From Anaerolineales bacterium (GTDB lineage Bacteria; Chloroflexota; Anaerolineae; Anaerolineales; UBA4823), in NCBI GenBank assembly GCA_003105035.1, contig PQAL01000027.1:1-64000 (forward strand): a stretch of 64,000 bases of DNA. The letters run 5' to 3'. Under the pieces are notes generated by a model. That model worked only from the letters and a program-made list of their open reading frames with translations, was not told the origin of the DNA and made no database searches. Both the position numbers and the translations under genes were made by a program. This document shows, in pieces, positions 11,754 through 21,024 of the stretch; position 1 is the first letter of the stretch, and every line of letters starts with the position of its first letter.

Positions 11754-12734
11754 ATGCAAACAGATTTACGAAATCGTGACTTGATTGGCGACCTGGATTT
11801 CTCGAAGGAAGAAGTTGAGACCGTTCTTGAGGTTGCCTTTGACCTCAAACGGAAACGTGCATTAGGAGAACCTCATGCATATTTACGGGATAAAGTCCTG
11901 GCGATGTTATTCTTCTTTTCGTCCACCCGTACGCGTGGTTCTTTCGAAGCTGGAATGGCTCAATTAGGTGGTCATGCAGCATTTATCGAGAGCAAAACGA
12001 CCCAAATTGCCCATGGCGATACTCCTAAGGAAATTGGCGAGATCTTTGGGCGCTACTTTGATGGCATTGCAATCCGGCATGTTGACTGGCAGATCGGGAA
12101 CGGTTACCTGAATGCTGTAGCCAAAGCTTCCAGGGTACCCATCCTAAATATGCAATGCGACATTTACCATCCTTTCCAGTGCCTGGCCGACCTGATGACG
12201 ATCATAGAGAAGAAAGGTCGTGATTTACGCCGGAAGAAAATGGTGGTTAGCTGGGCATACGCAGCCTCTTACCAAAAGCCCATGTCGGTTCCACAGTCGC
12301 TTGTGCTCCAGATGCCTCGCTTCGGATTGGATGTTGTGCTCGCCCATCCGCCTGAATTCAGGCTGATGCCTGAAATTATAGATCAGGCTCAGGAGCAAGC
12401 TAAAAAATTTGGCACTGGGTTTGAGGTGATAGAGGATATGGAAGCTGCATTTACGGATGCAGACATCATCTATGCCAAATCATGGGGTGCGATGGTACAT
12501 ACGCCCGATGCGAACGAGGGTGCTAAAATTATCGAGAAGTATAAGCACTGGATCACGGACGAGCGGAAAATGGCACTGGCTAAACGTGATGCAATTTACA
12601 TGCATCCACTTCCCGCGGATCGGAACATTGAAGTCACCGATGAGGTAATCGATGGCACCCAGTCAGTTGTCTATGATGAAGCTGAGAATCGGATGCATGC
12701 ACAAAAAGCTGTCATGGCTTTGACCATGAAATGA
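11754..12734 (+). CDS. YgeW-like carbamoyltransferase, substrate unknown
   Basis: A 326-residue member of the ornithine/aspartate carbamoyltransferase superfamily. The carbamoyl-phosphate motifs are SSTRTR (residues about 60-65) and HPFQCLADLMTI (about 141). The central segment SWAYAASYQKPMSVPQS, then DVVLAHPPEF and ADIIYAKSWG, resembles the knotted E. coli YgeW and acetylornithine-type enzymes, which have a K/R-S-W motif where true OTCases have an SMG loop. Near the C-terminus HPLPAD replaces the OTCase HCLP, losing the catalytic Cys, while the tail (EVIDG, YDEAENR, HAQKA) is OTCase-like. GGAGAG lies a few bases upstream of the start. It is followed within 12 bases by carbamate kinase, which suggests carbamoyl-phosphate is formed for ATP recovery. 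Confidence 0.75.
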   Translation: MQTDLRNRDLIGDLDFSKEEVETVLEVAFDLKRKRALGEPHAYLRDKVLAMLFFFSSTRTRGSFEAGMAQLGGHAAFIESKTTQIAHGDTPKEIGEIFGRYFDGIAIRHVDWQIGNGYLNAVAKASRVPILNMQCDIYHPFQCLADLMTIIEKKGRDLRRKKMVVSWAYAASYQKPMSVPQSLVLQMPRFGLDVVLAHPPEFRLMPEIIDQAQEQAKKFGTGFEVIEDMEAAFTDADIIYAKSWGAMVHTPDANEGAKIIEKYKHWITDERKMALAKRDAIYMHPLPADRNIEVTDEVIDGTQSVVYDEAENRMHAQKAVMALTMK

Positions 12735-12745
12735 TGAGGGTAAAA

Positions 12746-13708
12746 ATGAGCGAGAATCAACGGAAAATCGCAGTCGTTGCCATCGGTGGTAATTCACTGA
12801 TCAAGGATGAGAAGCATAAGTCGGTTGAAGACCAGTACCTGGCAGCCAAGGAATCCACCTTCCATATCGCAGACATGATCGAAGCGGGATGGGATGTGGC
12901 AATCGGGCATGGTAATGGACCGCAAGTCGGGTTTATCCTGCGAAGGTCAGAAATTGCTGCCCGTGTGGAAGGGATGCACGAGATTCCCCTGGATGTATGC
13001 GGCGCCGACAGCCAGGGAGCAATAGGGTATGCCCTGCAACAAACCCTGCAAAATGAGCTATACAAGCGGGGCATTCAAAAGAACGTTGCCACGGTGATTA
13101 CACAGGTGCTGGTCGATCGGAATGACAAAGCCTTCCAGAATCCATCAAAACCCATTGGCGGTTTCATGGACGAGCCTGAAGCAAAACGCAGGGCAAGGGA
13201 TATGGATTGGTCTGTCGTGGAAGATGCCGGCCGAGGCTGGCGCCGGGTGGTCGCTTCACCTCTTCCTAAAGAAGTCGTCGAGCTTGAGACGGTCAAGGTG
13301 CTGGTAAATGCAGGTGTGGTGGTAATCACGGTTGGTGGTGGTGGTATACCAGTAATCGATACGGACGATGGGGAATATCACGGCGTAGCCGCGGTGATCG
13401 ATAAGGATTATGCAAGCAGCCTGCTTGCCAGGGCGATCCATGCAGATTTATTCTTGATTTCAACTGCAGTCGAAAAAGTGGCTATAAATTTTGGAAAACC
13501 CGATCAAAAATGGCTGGACCGCATGACCTTAGCTGAAGCAAAACAGTACCTTGCTGAAGGAACTCACTTTGCGAAGGGTTCAATGGCACCCAAAATCCAG
13601 GCCATTCTCTGGTATCTGGAAGCTGGTGGCAAGCAAGCATTGATCACCAATCCTGAAAATATTGGCCGGGCATTACGTGGTGAAACGGGTACCTGGATTG
13701 TGCCTTAA
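12746..13708 (+). CDS. arcC: Carbamate kinase
   Basis: Catalyses carbamoyl phosphate + ADP to carbamate + ATP, the energy-yielding end of arginine, agmatine, allantoin or purine catabolism. The 320-residue protein has the amino-acid-kinase fold signatures: VVAIGGNSLI at the N-terminus, GHGNGPQVG near residue 52, TQVLVDRNDKAF, PLP near 165, VGGGGIPVI near 205, AVIDKDYAS near 221 and GSMAPKIQA near 272. I choose ATG 12746, five bases after GAGGG; upstream in-frame ATGs at 12731 and 12734 overlap the previous gene's stop. It is apparently cotranscribed with the YgeW-like gene. Confidence 0.95.
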   Translation: MSENQRKIAVVAIGGNSLIKDEKHKSVEDQYLAAKESTFHIADMIEAGWDVAIGHGNGPQVGFILRRSEIAARVEGMHEIPLDVCGADSQGAIGYALQQTLQNELYKRGIQKNVATVITQVLVDRNDKAFQNPSKPIGGFMDEPEAKRRARDMDWSVVEDAGRGWRRVVASPLPKEVVELETVKVLVNAGVVVITVGGGGIPVIDTDDGEYHGVAAVIDKDYASSLLARAIHADLFLISTAVEKVAINFGKPDQKWLDRMTLAEAKQYLAEGTHFAKGSMAPKIQAILWYLEAGGKQALITNPENIGRALRGETGTWIVP

Positions 13709-13865
13709 GATACAATTGTAGTGTAAAATTGTCGATGAGCAATCAACAATTCGATGGTCTTACTTGAATCTTATCTAAGGAGGTAGTGGATTGCGATATT
13801 AATCTCCAGTGTATCCCATATCCAACATATTTATCTTATTAGCTTCATATTAAGGAGGAGTGTGT

Positions 13866-15092
13866 ATGTCTAAAAATAAAACAATGATATTGATTTCTGC
13901 AATGATCGTTTTTGTAATGATCTTCACTGCCTGCCAAACCGCCACGACGGCTCCAGTGGAGACTGCTGCCCCTACGACTGCCCAGACATTTACCTTTGGC
14001 ATACTCATGGTTGGCCCATACAATGACCATGGTTGGAGTGAAGCTCACTACGCTGCTGGGAAGTACGTCGAAGAAAAACTACCCGGCGCGAAAATGATCT
14101 ATGTGGACAAGGTGAACACAGCTGATCGGCCTGGGACAACCCCTGCCCAGCTGGCTGAGGACTTGCTAAATCAAGGCGCACAACTCGTCATCTTCAACTC
14201 AGATGATATGAAGGATAGTGCCACTGAGTTTGCCAAGAACCATCCAGACATCCCGGTCATCATGGCGTCGGGAGATCAGTCCTGGAAGGAAGGCGAAGCG
14301 TATGTTGATCTGCCTAAGATGGTCAACATCATGGGTCGCATGGAATATGGCAAGATGATGGCTGGATGCGTAGCTGCATTGACGACCAAAACTGGAAAGA
14401 TTGGTTACCTCGGTCCATTAATCAATGATGAAACCCGCCGCCTTGCCTCCTCCGCATATCTTGGGGCTAAGTACTGCTGGACGGACTACATGGGCAAAGA
14501 TGCGGCTGAGCTAAGCTTCAAGGTTACCTGGATCGGGTTCTGGTTCAACATCCCAGGTGTGACCTCAGACCCAACACAGGTGGCGGATGACTTTTTCAAC
14601 AGTGGATATGATGTAGTCATCTCCGGAATCGACACTACAGAAGCTGTCGCAGAAGCTAAAAAGCTAACCACTGCGGATAAACCTGCTTGGGCGATCCCGT
14701 ACGATTATAAAGGCTCCTGTGAAGAAGGCGCTGAGATTTGTCTCGGGGTACCGTACTTTAACTGGGGTCCCTCTTATTTGAAGTATATCAAACTGGCTGT
14801 TGAGGGTAATTTTGCCTCTGCATTTGAGTGGAATGGACCTGATTGGAGTAACATCAATAATCCTGATACATCAGCCGTTGGTTTTGAGAAGGGTGCGGCA
14901 TTGAGCGCGGAAGCTGGCACGCAGCTGGATAAATTTATCGGCGAGCTTGCCGGAGGCCTCAATTTATGGAAAGGTCCTTTGAACCTGCAGGATGGTACTG
15001 CTTATCTCAATGATGGTGAAGTGGCCACTGACCAGCAGGTTTGGTATCTGCCACAATTGCTGGAAGGTATGGAAGGACAAAGCGTTCCATAG
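13866..15092 (+). CDS. BMP-family substrate-binding lipoprotein (nucleoside-type ABC importer)
   Basis: A 408-residue secreted lipoprotein: short basic N-terminus, hydrophobic core and lipobox ending FTAC near residue 22, followed by a Thr/Ala linker. The mature part begins FTFGILMVGPYNDHGWSEAH, the typical BMP (PnrA/Med) opening with the ligand-binding DHGW. Characterised BMP proteins bind purine nucleosides, and the adjacent purine genes fit that role. The ATG at 13866 is six bases after AAGGAGG; GTG 13860 is an alternative. A 14-bp hairpin separates it from the ATPase gene, which would favour more binding protein than transporter. Confidence 0.92.
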   Translation: MSKNKTMILISAMIVFVMIFTACQTATTAPVETAAPTTAQTFTFGILMVGPYNDHGWSEAHYAAGKYVEEKLPGAKMIYVDKVNTADRPGTTPAQLAEDLLNQGAQLVIFNSDDMKDSATEFAKNHPDIPVIMASGDQSWKEGEAYVDLPKMVNIMGRMEYGKMMAGCVAALTTKTGKIGYLGPLINDETRRLASSAYLGAKYCWTDYMGKDAAELSFKVTWIGFWFNIPGVTSDPTQVADDFFNSGYDVVISGIDTTEAVAEAKKLTTADKPAWAIPYDYKGSCEEGAEICLGVPYFNWGPSYLKYIKLAVEGNFASAFEWNGPDWSNINNPDTSAVGFEKGAALSAEAGTQLDKFIGELAGGLNLWKGPLNLQDGTAYLNDGEVATDQQVWYLPQLLEGMEGQSVP

Positions 15093-15111
15093 AAAGACAT
15101 AGCATTTGACC

Positions 15112-15144
15112 AGGAAGGCAGGATTATGAGAATCCTGCCTTCCT
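15112..15144 (+). terminator. Strong hairpin between binding-protein and ATPase genes
   Basis: A perfect 14-bp stem (15112-15125 with 15131-15144) closes a 5-base loop. The following bases (TGCCTATTT) make a poor T tract. It is therefore more likely a partial terminator or a 3' mRNA stabiliser for the binding-protein message than a full stop. Confidence 0.65.
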
Positions 15145-15162
15145 TGCCTATTTGGACAGGAT

Positions 15163-16671
15163 ATGATCGTCGAAACCAAAGCAATTAACAAGACTTTTGG
15201 GGTAGGACCTGGTGCTGTTCATGCCAACCGGGATATTACGCTTACCATTCCTGCTGGAACGATCTATGGCATTTTAGGGGAAAATGGGGCAGGGAAAAGC
15301 ACGTTAATGAAAATTTTGTCTGGATTTATCCAGGCAGACAGCGGGCAAATCCTATTGGATGGGCAAGCTGCTCCAATACACTCTCCCACAGATGCAATTA
15401 AATTCGGGATTGGGATGCTGCACCAAGATCCTTTGGATTTTCCACCAATGCGGGTGATCGATAATTTTATTCTTGGGCATCCAGGAAAATTTGTCCCTGA
15501 GCAGGGGAAAATTAAAGCCGAGCTGCTGGGTATGGAAGAACGCTTCGGATTTGACATTGCTCCAGATGCCTTTGTGGATGCGCTTACCGTGGGAGAACGG
15601 CAGCAGCTAGAGATCATGCGCCTGCTATGGATGGGCGTCCAGGTGCTCATCCTGGATGAACCTACGACGGGGATCAGCGCACCCCAAAAAGAGGTTTTAT
15701 TTGCCACTCTCCGCCGCTTGGCCGAAGATGGCAAAACGATCATCTTCGTTTCTCACAAACTTGAAGATGTTGAGATATTGTGCCATAAAGTATCCGTTTT
15801 CAGGCAGGGTATTTTTATTGGTGAGATGGCACCACCCTTTGTGACCTCAAAATTAGTGTCGATGATGTTTAACAAAGAAATAACCCTGGGAGAGCGGCAA
15901 TCTTGCATCTCAGGTGATGTTGCTCTCACAATCAAGTCATTAAAAATGGAAGATTATCGCTTGAATATTAATTTGGGGGACCTTGATCTCCGCTCTGGAG
16001 AAGTGATTGGCTTGGCTGGCATGGAAGGCAGTGGACAGGCTTTGTTCCTGCGGACATGTGCAGGCCTGGTCAGGCCAGTGGGTGGAAAGCTGATGCTTGG
16101 AGCGAAAGATCTCACCGGTAAACCTTACCGTGCCTTTCTGGATAATAATATTGCATTTCTGCCTGCATCACGTCTCGAAGAAGGGCTCGTCCCCGGGATG
16201 ACACTGACCGAGCATTTCCTCCTGGCTGAAGGGCAAAGGGGTTACTTCCTTGATCTGGAATATGGACGGACTCTCGCCGATGAGCGGATAAAGGAGTTTA
16301 ACATCAAAGGAGCACCGTCTACTCCGGTTGAGTCATTATCTGGAGGAAACCAGCAACGTGCATTGCTTGCCTTGCTAAAAACGCCATTATCATTATTGCT
16401 TTTAGAGCATCCAACCCGGGGTCTGGATATTGAATCGTCTATCTATATTTGGGGCAAGCTTAAAGAACGTTGCGCACAAGGTACAGCAATTATCTTCATC
16501 TCAGCTGACCTCGAGGAAATCCTACAATACAGCGATCGCATCCTGGTTTTCTTTAGTGGTAAAGTATCGCCTGCCCTGGATGCAGCACTCACAGACGTGA
16601 ACCAGCTTGGGCAGATCATTGGTGGGAAAGGCTGGGAATCGATCCCTCAAATGGTGGGAAATTATGAGTAA
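15163..16671 (+). CDS. ABC transporter ATP-binding protein, two nucleotide-binding domains (NupO/BMP type)
   Basis: A 502-residue cytoplasmic ATPase with tandem cassettes. Domain 1 has Walker A GENGAGKST (about residues 40-48), signature LTVGERQQ and Walker B VLILDEPT. Domain 2 has the degenerate Walker A GMEGSGQAL, the signature SLSGGNQQRALL near 390 and LLLLEHPTRGLD. A Lys-less second Walker A with a GNGQ/GSGQ motif is normal for nucleoside and ribose importers of this type. It energises uptake with the two permeases that follow; its stop overlaps the first permease start. Substrate is inferred as nucleosides from the partner lipoprotein. Confidence 0.93.
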   Translation: MIVETKAINKTFGVGPGAVHANRDITLTIPAGTIYGILGENGAGKSTLMKILSGFIQADSGQILLDGQAAPIHSPTDAIKFGIGMLHQDPLDFPPMRVIDNFILGHPGKFVPEQGKIKAELLGMEERFGFDIAPDAFVDALTVGERQQLEIMRLLWMGVQVLILDEPTTGISAPQKEVLFATLRRLAEDGKTIIFVSHKLEDVEILCHKVSVFRQGIFIGEMAPPFVTSKLVSMMFNKEITLGERQSCISGDVALTIKSLKMEDYRLNINLGDLDLRSGEVIGLAGMEGSGQALFLRTCAGLVRPVGGKLMLGAKDLTGKPYRAFLDNNIAFLPASRLEEGLVPGMTLTEHFLLAEGQRGYFLDLEYGRTLADERIKEFNIKGAPSTPVESLSGGNQQRALLALLKTPLSLLLLEHPTRGLDIESSIYIWGKLKERCAQGTAIIFISADLEEILQYSDRILVFFSGKVSPALDAALTDVNQLGQIIGGKGWESIPQMVGNYE

Positions 16672-17710
16672 GAGCCGCAAGATTTTGCTGGATATCGGTT
16701 TTCAGCTTTTGGGAGTATTACTGGCTGTACTCTTTACTACATTGATCCTATTATTCACCGGGGCACCACCTTTGCAGACTTACAAGCTGATCATCACTGG
16801 TGCTTTTAGCTCGTTGAACAGTATTTCCAATGATTTTGTGGTGTGGGTTCCGCTAATTCTGGCAACCGTGGGCCTACTGGTCACATTTTCCGCGGGACTT
16901 TGGAATATCGGCATTGAGGGGCAGATCACACTGGGTGCGATCTTTACCACCGGGTTAATCCGCATGCTTCTAGACACATCTGTGCCCCCGCTGTTGATCA
17001 TCTTCTTGAGCATCCTGGCTGGAATGCTTGGTGGGGCGATATGGGCTACTCTCGCTGGCGCATTAAAGACATTTGGTGGTGTGAACGAAATATTTGGAGG
17101 TCTGGGTTTAAACTTCGTCGCCACAGCATTCACTCTCTGGCTTATCTTTGGCCCCTGGCAACGGCCAGGTGTGGGTTCAATGAGTGGTACTGAGCCATTC
17201 CCGGAATCATTATGGCTGCCTCAATTACCGGGCCTGCGTATGAGCCTGTGGTCTCTCCTGTTGGGAATCCTGGCTGTTGTAATAATATACATGATGCTGC
17301 GTAGTACTTATTTTGGGTTGAAACTCAAAGCAGTCGGTAAAAATATCCGCGCTGCCTTCCTGCTTGGAGTGCCAACCTGGCAGTACATGATGCTGTCTTT
17401 CATCGTTTGTGGATTGTTCGCCGGCTTAGCTGGTGCGATTCAAGTGGTAGCGGTTTATCACCGGCTGATACCATCCATATCAAGTGGCTATGGTTTTCTT
17501 GGTCTCCTGGTGGCAATGCTGGTCAATTACCAGGCTATTTGGGCAGCTTTCATCGCCTTCTTTTACGCTGCCTTGAATATCGGGGCAATCCAGCTGCCAA
17601 TTGTGCTTAAATTGGATTCCACATTGTCGGGCATTCTCCAGGGGATGTTGGTGTTGTTCGTCTTAATCGTCGATGGTGTCAGACAACGGTTATTAAAGAA
17701 GCGAGTTTGA
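16664..17710 (+). CDS. ABC transporter permease, BMP/nucleoside type (first)
   Basis: A 348-residue membrane protein with about eight to nine hydrophobic spans. It matches the BPD_transp_2 family through the WNIGIEGQITLGAI motif near residue 87 and the LKAVGKNIRAAFLLGV coupling segment near 225 that contacts the ATPase. It pairs with the next gene as a heterodimer. ATG 16664 overlaps the ATPase stop by eight bases, consistent with translational coupling; an upstream in-frame start at 16607 lies deep within the ATPase gene and is rejected. Confidence 0.92.
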   Translation: MSKSRKILLDIGFQLLGVLLAVLFTTLILLFTGAPPLQTYKLIITGAFSSLNSISNDFVVWVPLILATVGLLVTFSAGLWNIGIEGQITLGAIFTTGLIRMLLDTSVPPLLIIFLSILAGMLGGAIWATLAGALKTFGGVNEIFGGLGLNFVATAFTLWLIFGPWQRPGVGSMSGTEPFPESLWLPQLPGLRMSLWSLLLGILAVVIIYMMLRSTYFGLKLKAVGKNIRAAFLLGVPTWQYMMLSFIVCGLFAGLAGAIQVVAVYHRLIPSISSGYGFLGLLVAMLVNYQAIWAAFIAFFYAALNIGAIQLPIVLKLDSTLSGILQGMLVLFVLIVDGVRQRLLKKRV

Positions 17711-17713
17711 TAC

Positions 17714-18712
17714 ATGGCAGATAATATCATCTTGATTGGTTTAGCTGGAGTTTTGACTGCCGCAGCACCGATATTGTTTGCAGTGATCGGTGAGACGATT
17801 TCCGAACGCGCTGGGGTAATCAATCTATCGGTTAATGGACTAATCCTTCTGGCAGCCATGGCGGGTTTTGCCGTCGCAGTAAACACCACCAACCTGATTC
17901 TAGGATTTTTAGCCGGGATGGTGGTGGGAGGGCTGGTGGCACTTGTTGTTGCCTTTTGCAGCATTACCCTGCACCAGTCGCAAGTAGCCGTTGGATTCGT
18001 GTTGGCGTTACTGTGCAGAGATCTGGCGTACTTCCTTGGTAATCCGTATATGGGGCTACCAGGACCACGTCTGTCTTCCTTGCATATACCGGTATTGGAA
18101 AACATTCCGATTCTTGGGCCTTTTTTATTCCGGCAAGATATAATTACCTATCTCAGCATCTTGTTGGTCATAGCCGCATATATTTTCATATATAAAACGC
18201 GTCCAGGGTTGATCCTACGTGGGATCGGTGAACGACCCAGTGCGGCGTTTGCCCGCGGTGCGAATGTGAATCGCTTGCGGTATGTCTATACCGTAATCGG
18301 TGGTATGCTCGTCGGCATGGCTGGGCCGGTTTATTCATTGAGTGTAAAGGCCGGTTGGAAGGGCACCATTTCGGGATTGGATGGTTTAGGTTGGATTGCC
18401 CTATCGATAACTATTTTCGGTGGTTGGAACCCAATCCGGGCTGCCTTTGGTGCATACTTGTTCGCATTTTTACAATGGTTTGGTCTTTACCTTCAACCTC
18501 AGATGCCCAATATCCCATCGCAGGTACTTCAAGTGGCTCCTTTCCCGCTCATGATCCTGACGTTGCTATTTGTGAATATCGGCAACACCGAATGGGTTAA
18601 TCGCATGCTGGCAGGTTTGAACGAACCTACCAGGCGGTTTATATCGCGCATATTACGTTCTCTTAGCGCAAAACCACCTGCCTCACTCGGAGTGCCATTT
18701 GACCAGGAATAA
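17714..18712 (+). CDS. ABC transporter permease, BMP/nucleoside type (second)
   Basis: A 332-residue permease with about eight spans. Signatures are ISERAGVINLSVNGLILLAA near residue 30 and LRGIGERPSAAFARGANV near 170, the coupling helix toward the ATPase. It starts three bases after the first permease and completes the importer. No dedicated export or regulatory domain is present. Confidence 0.92.
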   Translation: MADNIILIGLAGVLTAAAPILFAVIGETISERAGVINLSVNGLILLAAMAGFAVAVNTTNLILGFLAGMVVGGLVALVVAFCSITLHQSQVAVGFVLALLCRDLAYFLGNPYMGLPGPRLSSLHIPVLENIPILGPFLFRQDIITYLSILLVIAAYIFIYKTRPGLILRGIGERPSAAFARGANVNRLRYVYTVIGGMLVGMAGPVYSLSVKAGWKGTISGLDGLGWIALSITIFGGWNPIRAAFGAYLFAFLQWFGLYLQPQMPNIPSQVLQVAPFPLMILTLLFVNIGNTEWVNRMLAGLNEPTRRFISRILRSLSAKPPASLGVPFDQE

Positions 18713-18760
18713 GACACCTCGAAAATCTCGTTGCTATTGAAAAACCCAGGTAACCATCTT

Positions 18761-20008
18761 ATGCAATCCAAATTTACTGGATATCGATGCTCTCTGTGTG
18801 GAAGAAGTTATTCTCCTGAAGAAGTCATATATACCTGCCCTGCCGATGGTGGAAACCTGGATGTAATCCTGGATTTCCAATATATTAACCAGCATTACAC
18901 CCCGCAAGATATTTTTCTATCCCGTGAAGCATCCATCTGGAGATATCTACCTCTGCTAGCAGTCGATGATCCTGGCGGGAGGGATACGCCATTCCATGAT
19001 GCAGGGTGGACACCTGTGTTTCAACTACCCAGCCTGGCTAGTAAATATAATTTAAAAAACCTGTGGGTGAAGGACGAATCACGCAACCCGACTGCTTCCT
19101 TTAAAGATCGGGCGAGTGCGGTGGTGATTGCCAGGGGAAAAGAGATCAACGCAGAGGTGATTGTCACGGCATCCACCGGTAATGCTGGTGCCGCCCTGGC
19201 AGGCATGGCCGCGGCGATCGACCAGAAAGCGGTGATTTTTGCTCCACGCACAGCTCCTCCCGCAAAAATCGCCCAATTACTCATCTTCGGGGCGACTGTC
19301 TACCTGGTGGACGGGACGTACGATAATGCTTTTGACCTGACGATTGAAGCTTCCAATGAATTTGGCTGGTATTGCCGGAATACAGGCTACAATCCCTTCA
19401 CAGCAGAAGGGAAGAAGACGGGCGCGCTTGAAATATGGGAGTGGCTGATGCATCAAGCGTTGCCTATCACGAAACCATTGGTCATCTTTGTGTCAGTTGG
19501 AGATGGGAATATCATATCTGGTTTACATAAGGGGTTCAAAGACCTCCACCAGCTGGGATGGCTGGAAGTGATGCCACGCATTTTTGGTGTGCAGGCAGAC
19601 GGTTCAGCCGCGATATCCAAAGCTTTCCATACAGGAACCGAACGGATCACTCCAGTAAGTGCAAAAACCATCGCAGACAGCATATCGGTCGACTTGCCAC
19701 GCGATGGGGTGAGGGCTGTCAGAGCGGCGCGTGATACTGGTGGCGGGTATATTACCGTCAAGGATGAAGAGATTATCGCAGCCATAGCCGAGCTCGGCAA
19801 AGTTGGGATCTTTGCCGAACCAGCAGGGGCTACTTCGCTGGCTGGAGTGGTTAAAGCGGTTCATGCAGGAATCATTAAACCTGAAGATCAAGTGCTGGCC
19901 ATCAACACCGGGAGTGGCCTTAAGGACGTTAGAGCAGCCATGCAGGCAATTCAAGAACCCATCATTATTGAGCCGAGTTTATCTGCTCTACAGAAAGTCA
20001 TCGGTTAA
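18761..20008 (+). CDS. thrC: Threonine-synthase-like PLP enzyme
   Basis: Fold-type II PLP enzyme of 415 residues. The N-terminus carries a zinc-ribbon-like CSLC and a CPADGG segment; only three of the four expected cysteines are present. The Schiff-base lysine is in NPTASFKDRA (Lys115). The phosphate-binding TASTGNAGAALAG and C-terminal AINTGSGLKD match threonine synthase (O-phosphohomoserine to threonine). No homoserine pathway genes are adjacent. Instead it follows the nucleoside importer and purine genes, so a catabolic ammonia-lyase role cannot be excluded. ATG 18761 is preferred over a TTG at 18731 because it starts directly at the zinc ribbon. Confidence 0.8.
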   Translation: MQSKFTGYRCSLCGRSYSPEEVIYTCPADGGNLDVILDFQYINQHYTPQDIFLSREASIWRYLPLLAVDDPGGRDTPFHDAGWTPVFQLPSLASKYNLKNLWVKDESRNPTASFKDRASAVVIARGKEINAEVIVTASTGNAGAALAGMAAAIDQKAVIFAPRTAPPAKIAQLLIFGATVYLVDGTYDNAFDLTIEASNEFGWYCRNTGYNPFTAEGKKTGALEIWEWLMHQALPITKPLVIFVSVGDGNIISGLHKGFKDLHQLGWLEVMPRIFGVQADGSAAISKAFHTGTERITPVSAKTIADSISVDLPRDGVRAVRAARDTGGGYITVKDEEIIAAIAELGKVGIFAEPAGATSLAGVVKAVHAGIIKPEDQVLAINTGSGLKDVRAAMQAIQEPIIIEPSLSALQKVIG

Positions 20009-20009
20009 G

Positions 20010-20029
20010 TTGGTCCATGACCAATTTTT
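20010..20029 (+). terminator. Short intrinsic terminator
   Basis: A 6-bp stem (TTGGTC, 20010-20015, with GACCAA, 20019-20024) and three-base loop are followed by five Ts. It would end the transporter/threonine-synthase transcript before the glycosyltransferase gene. Confidence 0.5.
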
Positions 20030-20071
20030 GGGAAGTATTAAAATGAGTAATACCATTTTTGGATGGTAAAC

Positions 20072-21010
20072 ATGGAAGACAAAGTTCAATATTCGATAAT
20101 TGCGCCGATATTCAACGAAATCGGTAATATCCATGAGCTGTACCGTAGGATAAAAGAAGCCCTAGAGAAAACCGGTGAAACCTGGGAGCTGCTCATGGTG
20201 GATGATGGCTCAACGGATGGCTCGACAGATGAAATTCGCAAACTGGCCAAGACAGATGAGCATATCCAACCGGTAATCTTTGCGCGTAATTTCGGCCACC
20301 AGATTGCGGTGACAGCGGGGTTGGATTATTCACGCGGTCAGGCTGTGGTGATCATTGATTCCGATCTGCAGGATCCTCCGGAAGTAATCCTGGATATGAT
20401 CGCCAAGTGGAAAGAAGGATACGAAGTGGTCTATGCCCAGCGGACTGAGCGTGAAGGAGAGACCTGGTTCAAATTATTCACAGCTTCACTGTTCTACCGA
20501 TTGATTTACCGTATTACAGATGTCGACATACCCATGGATACGGGTGATTTCAGACTGCTGGATCGAAAAGTGGTGGACGTGATGACTCAGATGAGAGAAC
20601 GCCATCGCTTCTTACGCGGCATGTCCGTATGGGTAGGCTTTAAACAGACTGGGGTTTCCTATAAGCGGGCATCACGATATTCTGGTTCGACGAAGTACCC
20701 CTTTCGAAAGATGCTCAAGTTTGCCAGTGATGCCATCACCAGTTTTTCCTACTTCCCTCTGCAAGTAGCCATGTATTTGGGTTTCATTTCTGCGGGAATA
20801 AGCATTATTACCATCCCGATTGTCGTCATCATGCGCATCATCGGCAACCACGCTTTCCTTGGACAGGCCACAACCCTGATCGCCGTCCTTTTCCTGGGTG
20901 GGGTACAGCTGATCTCACTTGGTATCCTGGGGGAGTATATAGGCAGGTTGTACGATGAGGCAAAGGGACGACCGCTTTATATCGTACGAGAAGCCCCGAC
21001 AAAACATTAA
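20072..21010 (+). CDS. GT2 glycosyltransferase, polyprenyl-phosphate sugar transferase type
   Basis: A 312-residue enzyme of the DPM/GtrB class that transfers a sugar from a nucleotide donor to a lipid phosphate. The GT-A domain (residues about 8-225) has IIAPIFNE, VDDGSTDGS and the metal-binding DSDLQDPPE, then MDTGDFRLLDRKV. Two C-terminal membrane helices (about 235-260 and 270-295) and the tail GEYIGRLYDEAKGRPLY are typical of GtrB/YfdH proteins. I start at ATG 20072, five bases after GGATGG; an ATG at 20063 would add three residues. Its target glycan is not evident from context. Confidence 0.88.
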   Translation: MEDKVQYSIIAPIFNEIGNIHELYRRIKEALEKTGETWELLMVDDGSTDGSTDEIRKLAKTDEHIQPVIFARNFGHQIAVTAGLDYSRGQAVVIIDSDLQDPPEVILDMIAKWKEGYEVVYAQRTEREGETWFKLFTASLFYRLIYRITDVDIPMDTGDFRLLDRKVVDVMTQMRERHRFLRGMSVWVGFKQTGVSYKRASRYSGSTKYPFRKMLKFASDAITSFSYFPLQVAMYLGFISAGISIITIPIVVIMRIIGNHAFLGQATTLIAVLFLGGVQLISLGILGEYIGRLYDEAKGRPLYIVREAPTKH

Positions 21011-21024
21011 TAAGGAGAATTTCC

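Noticed and set aside
15900-16460. Degenerate second Walker A (GSGQ) as a sign of a broken ATPase
   Set aside because: Nucleoside and ribose importers of this type normally have a Lys-less second cassette.
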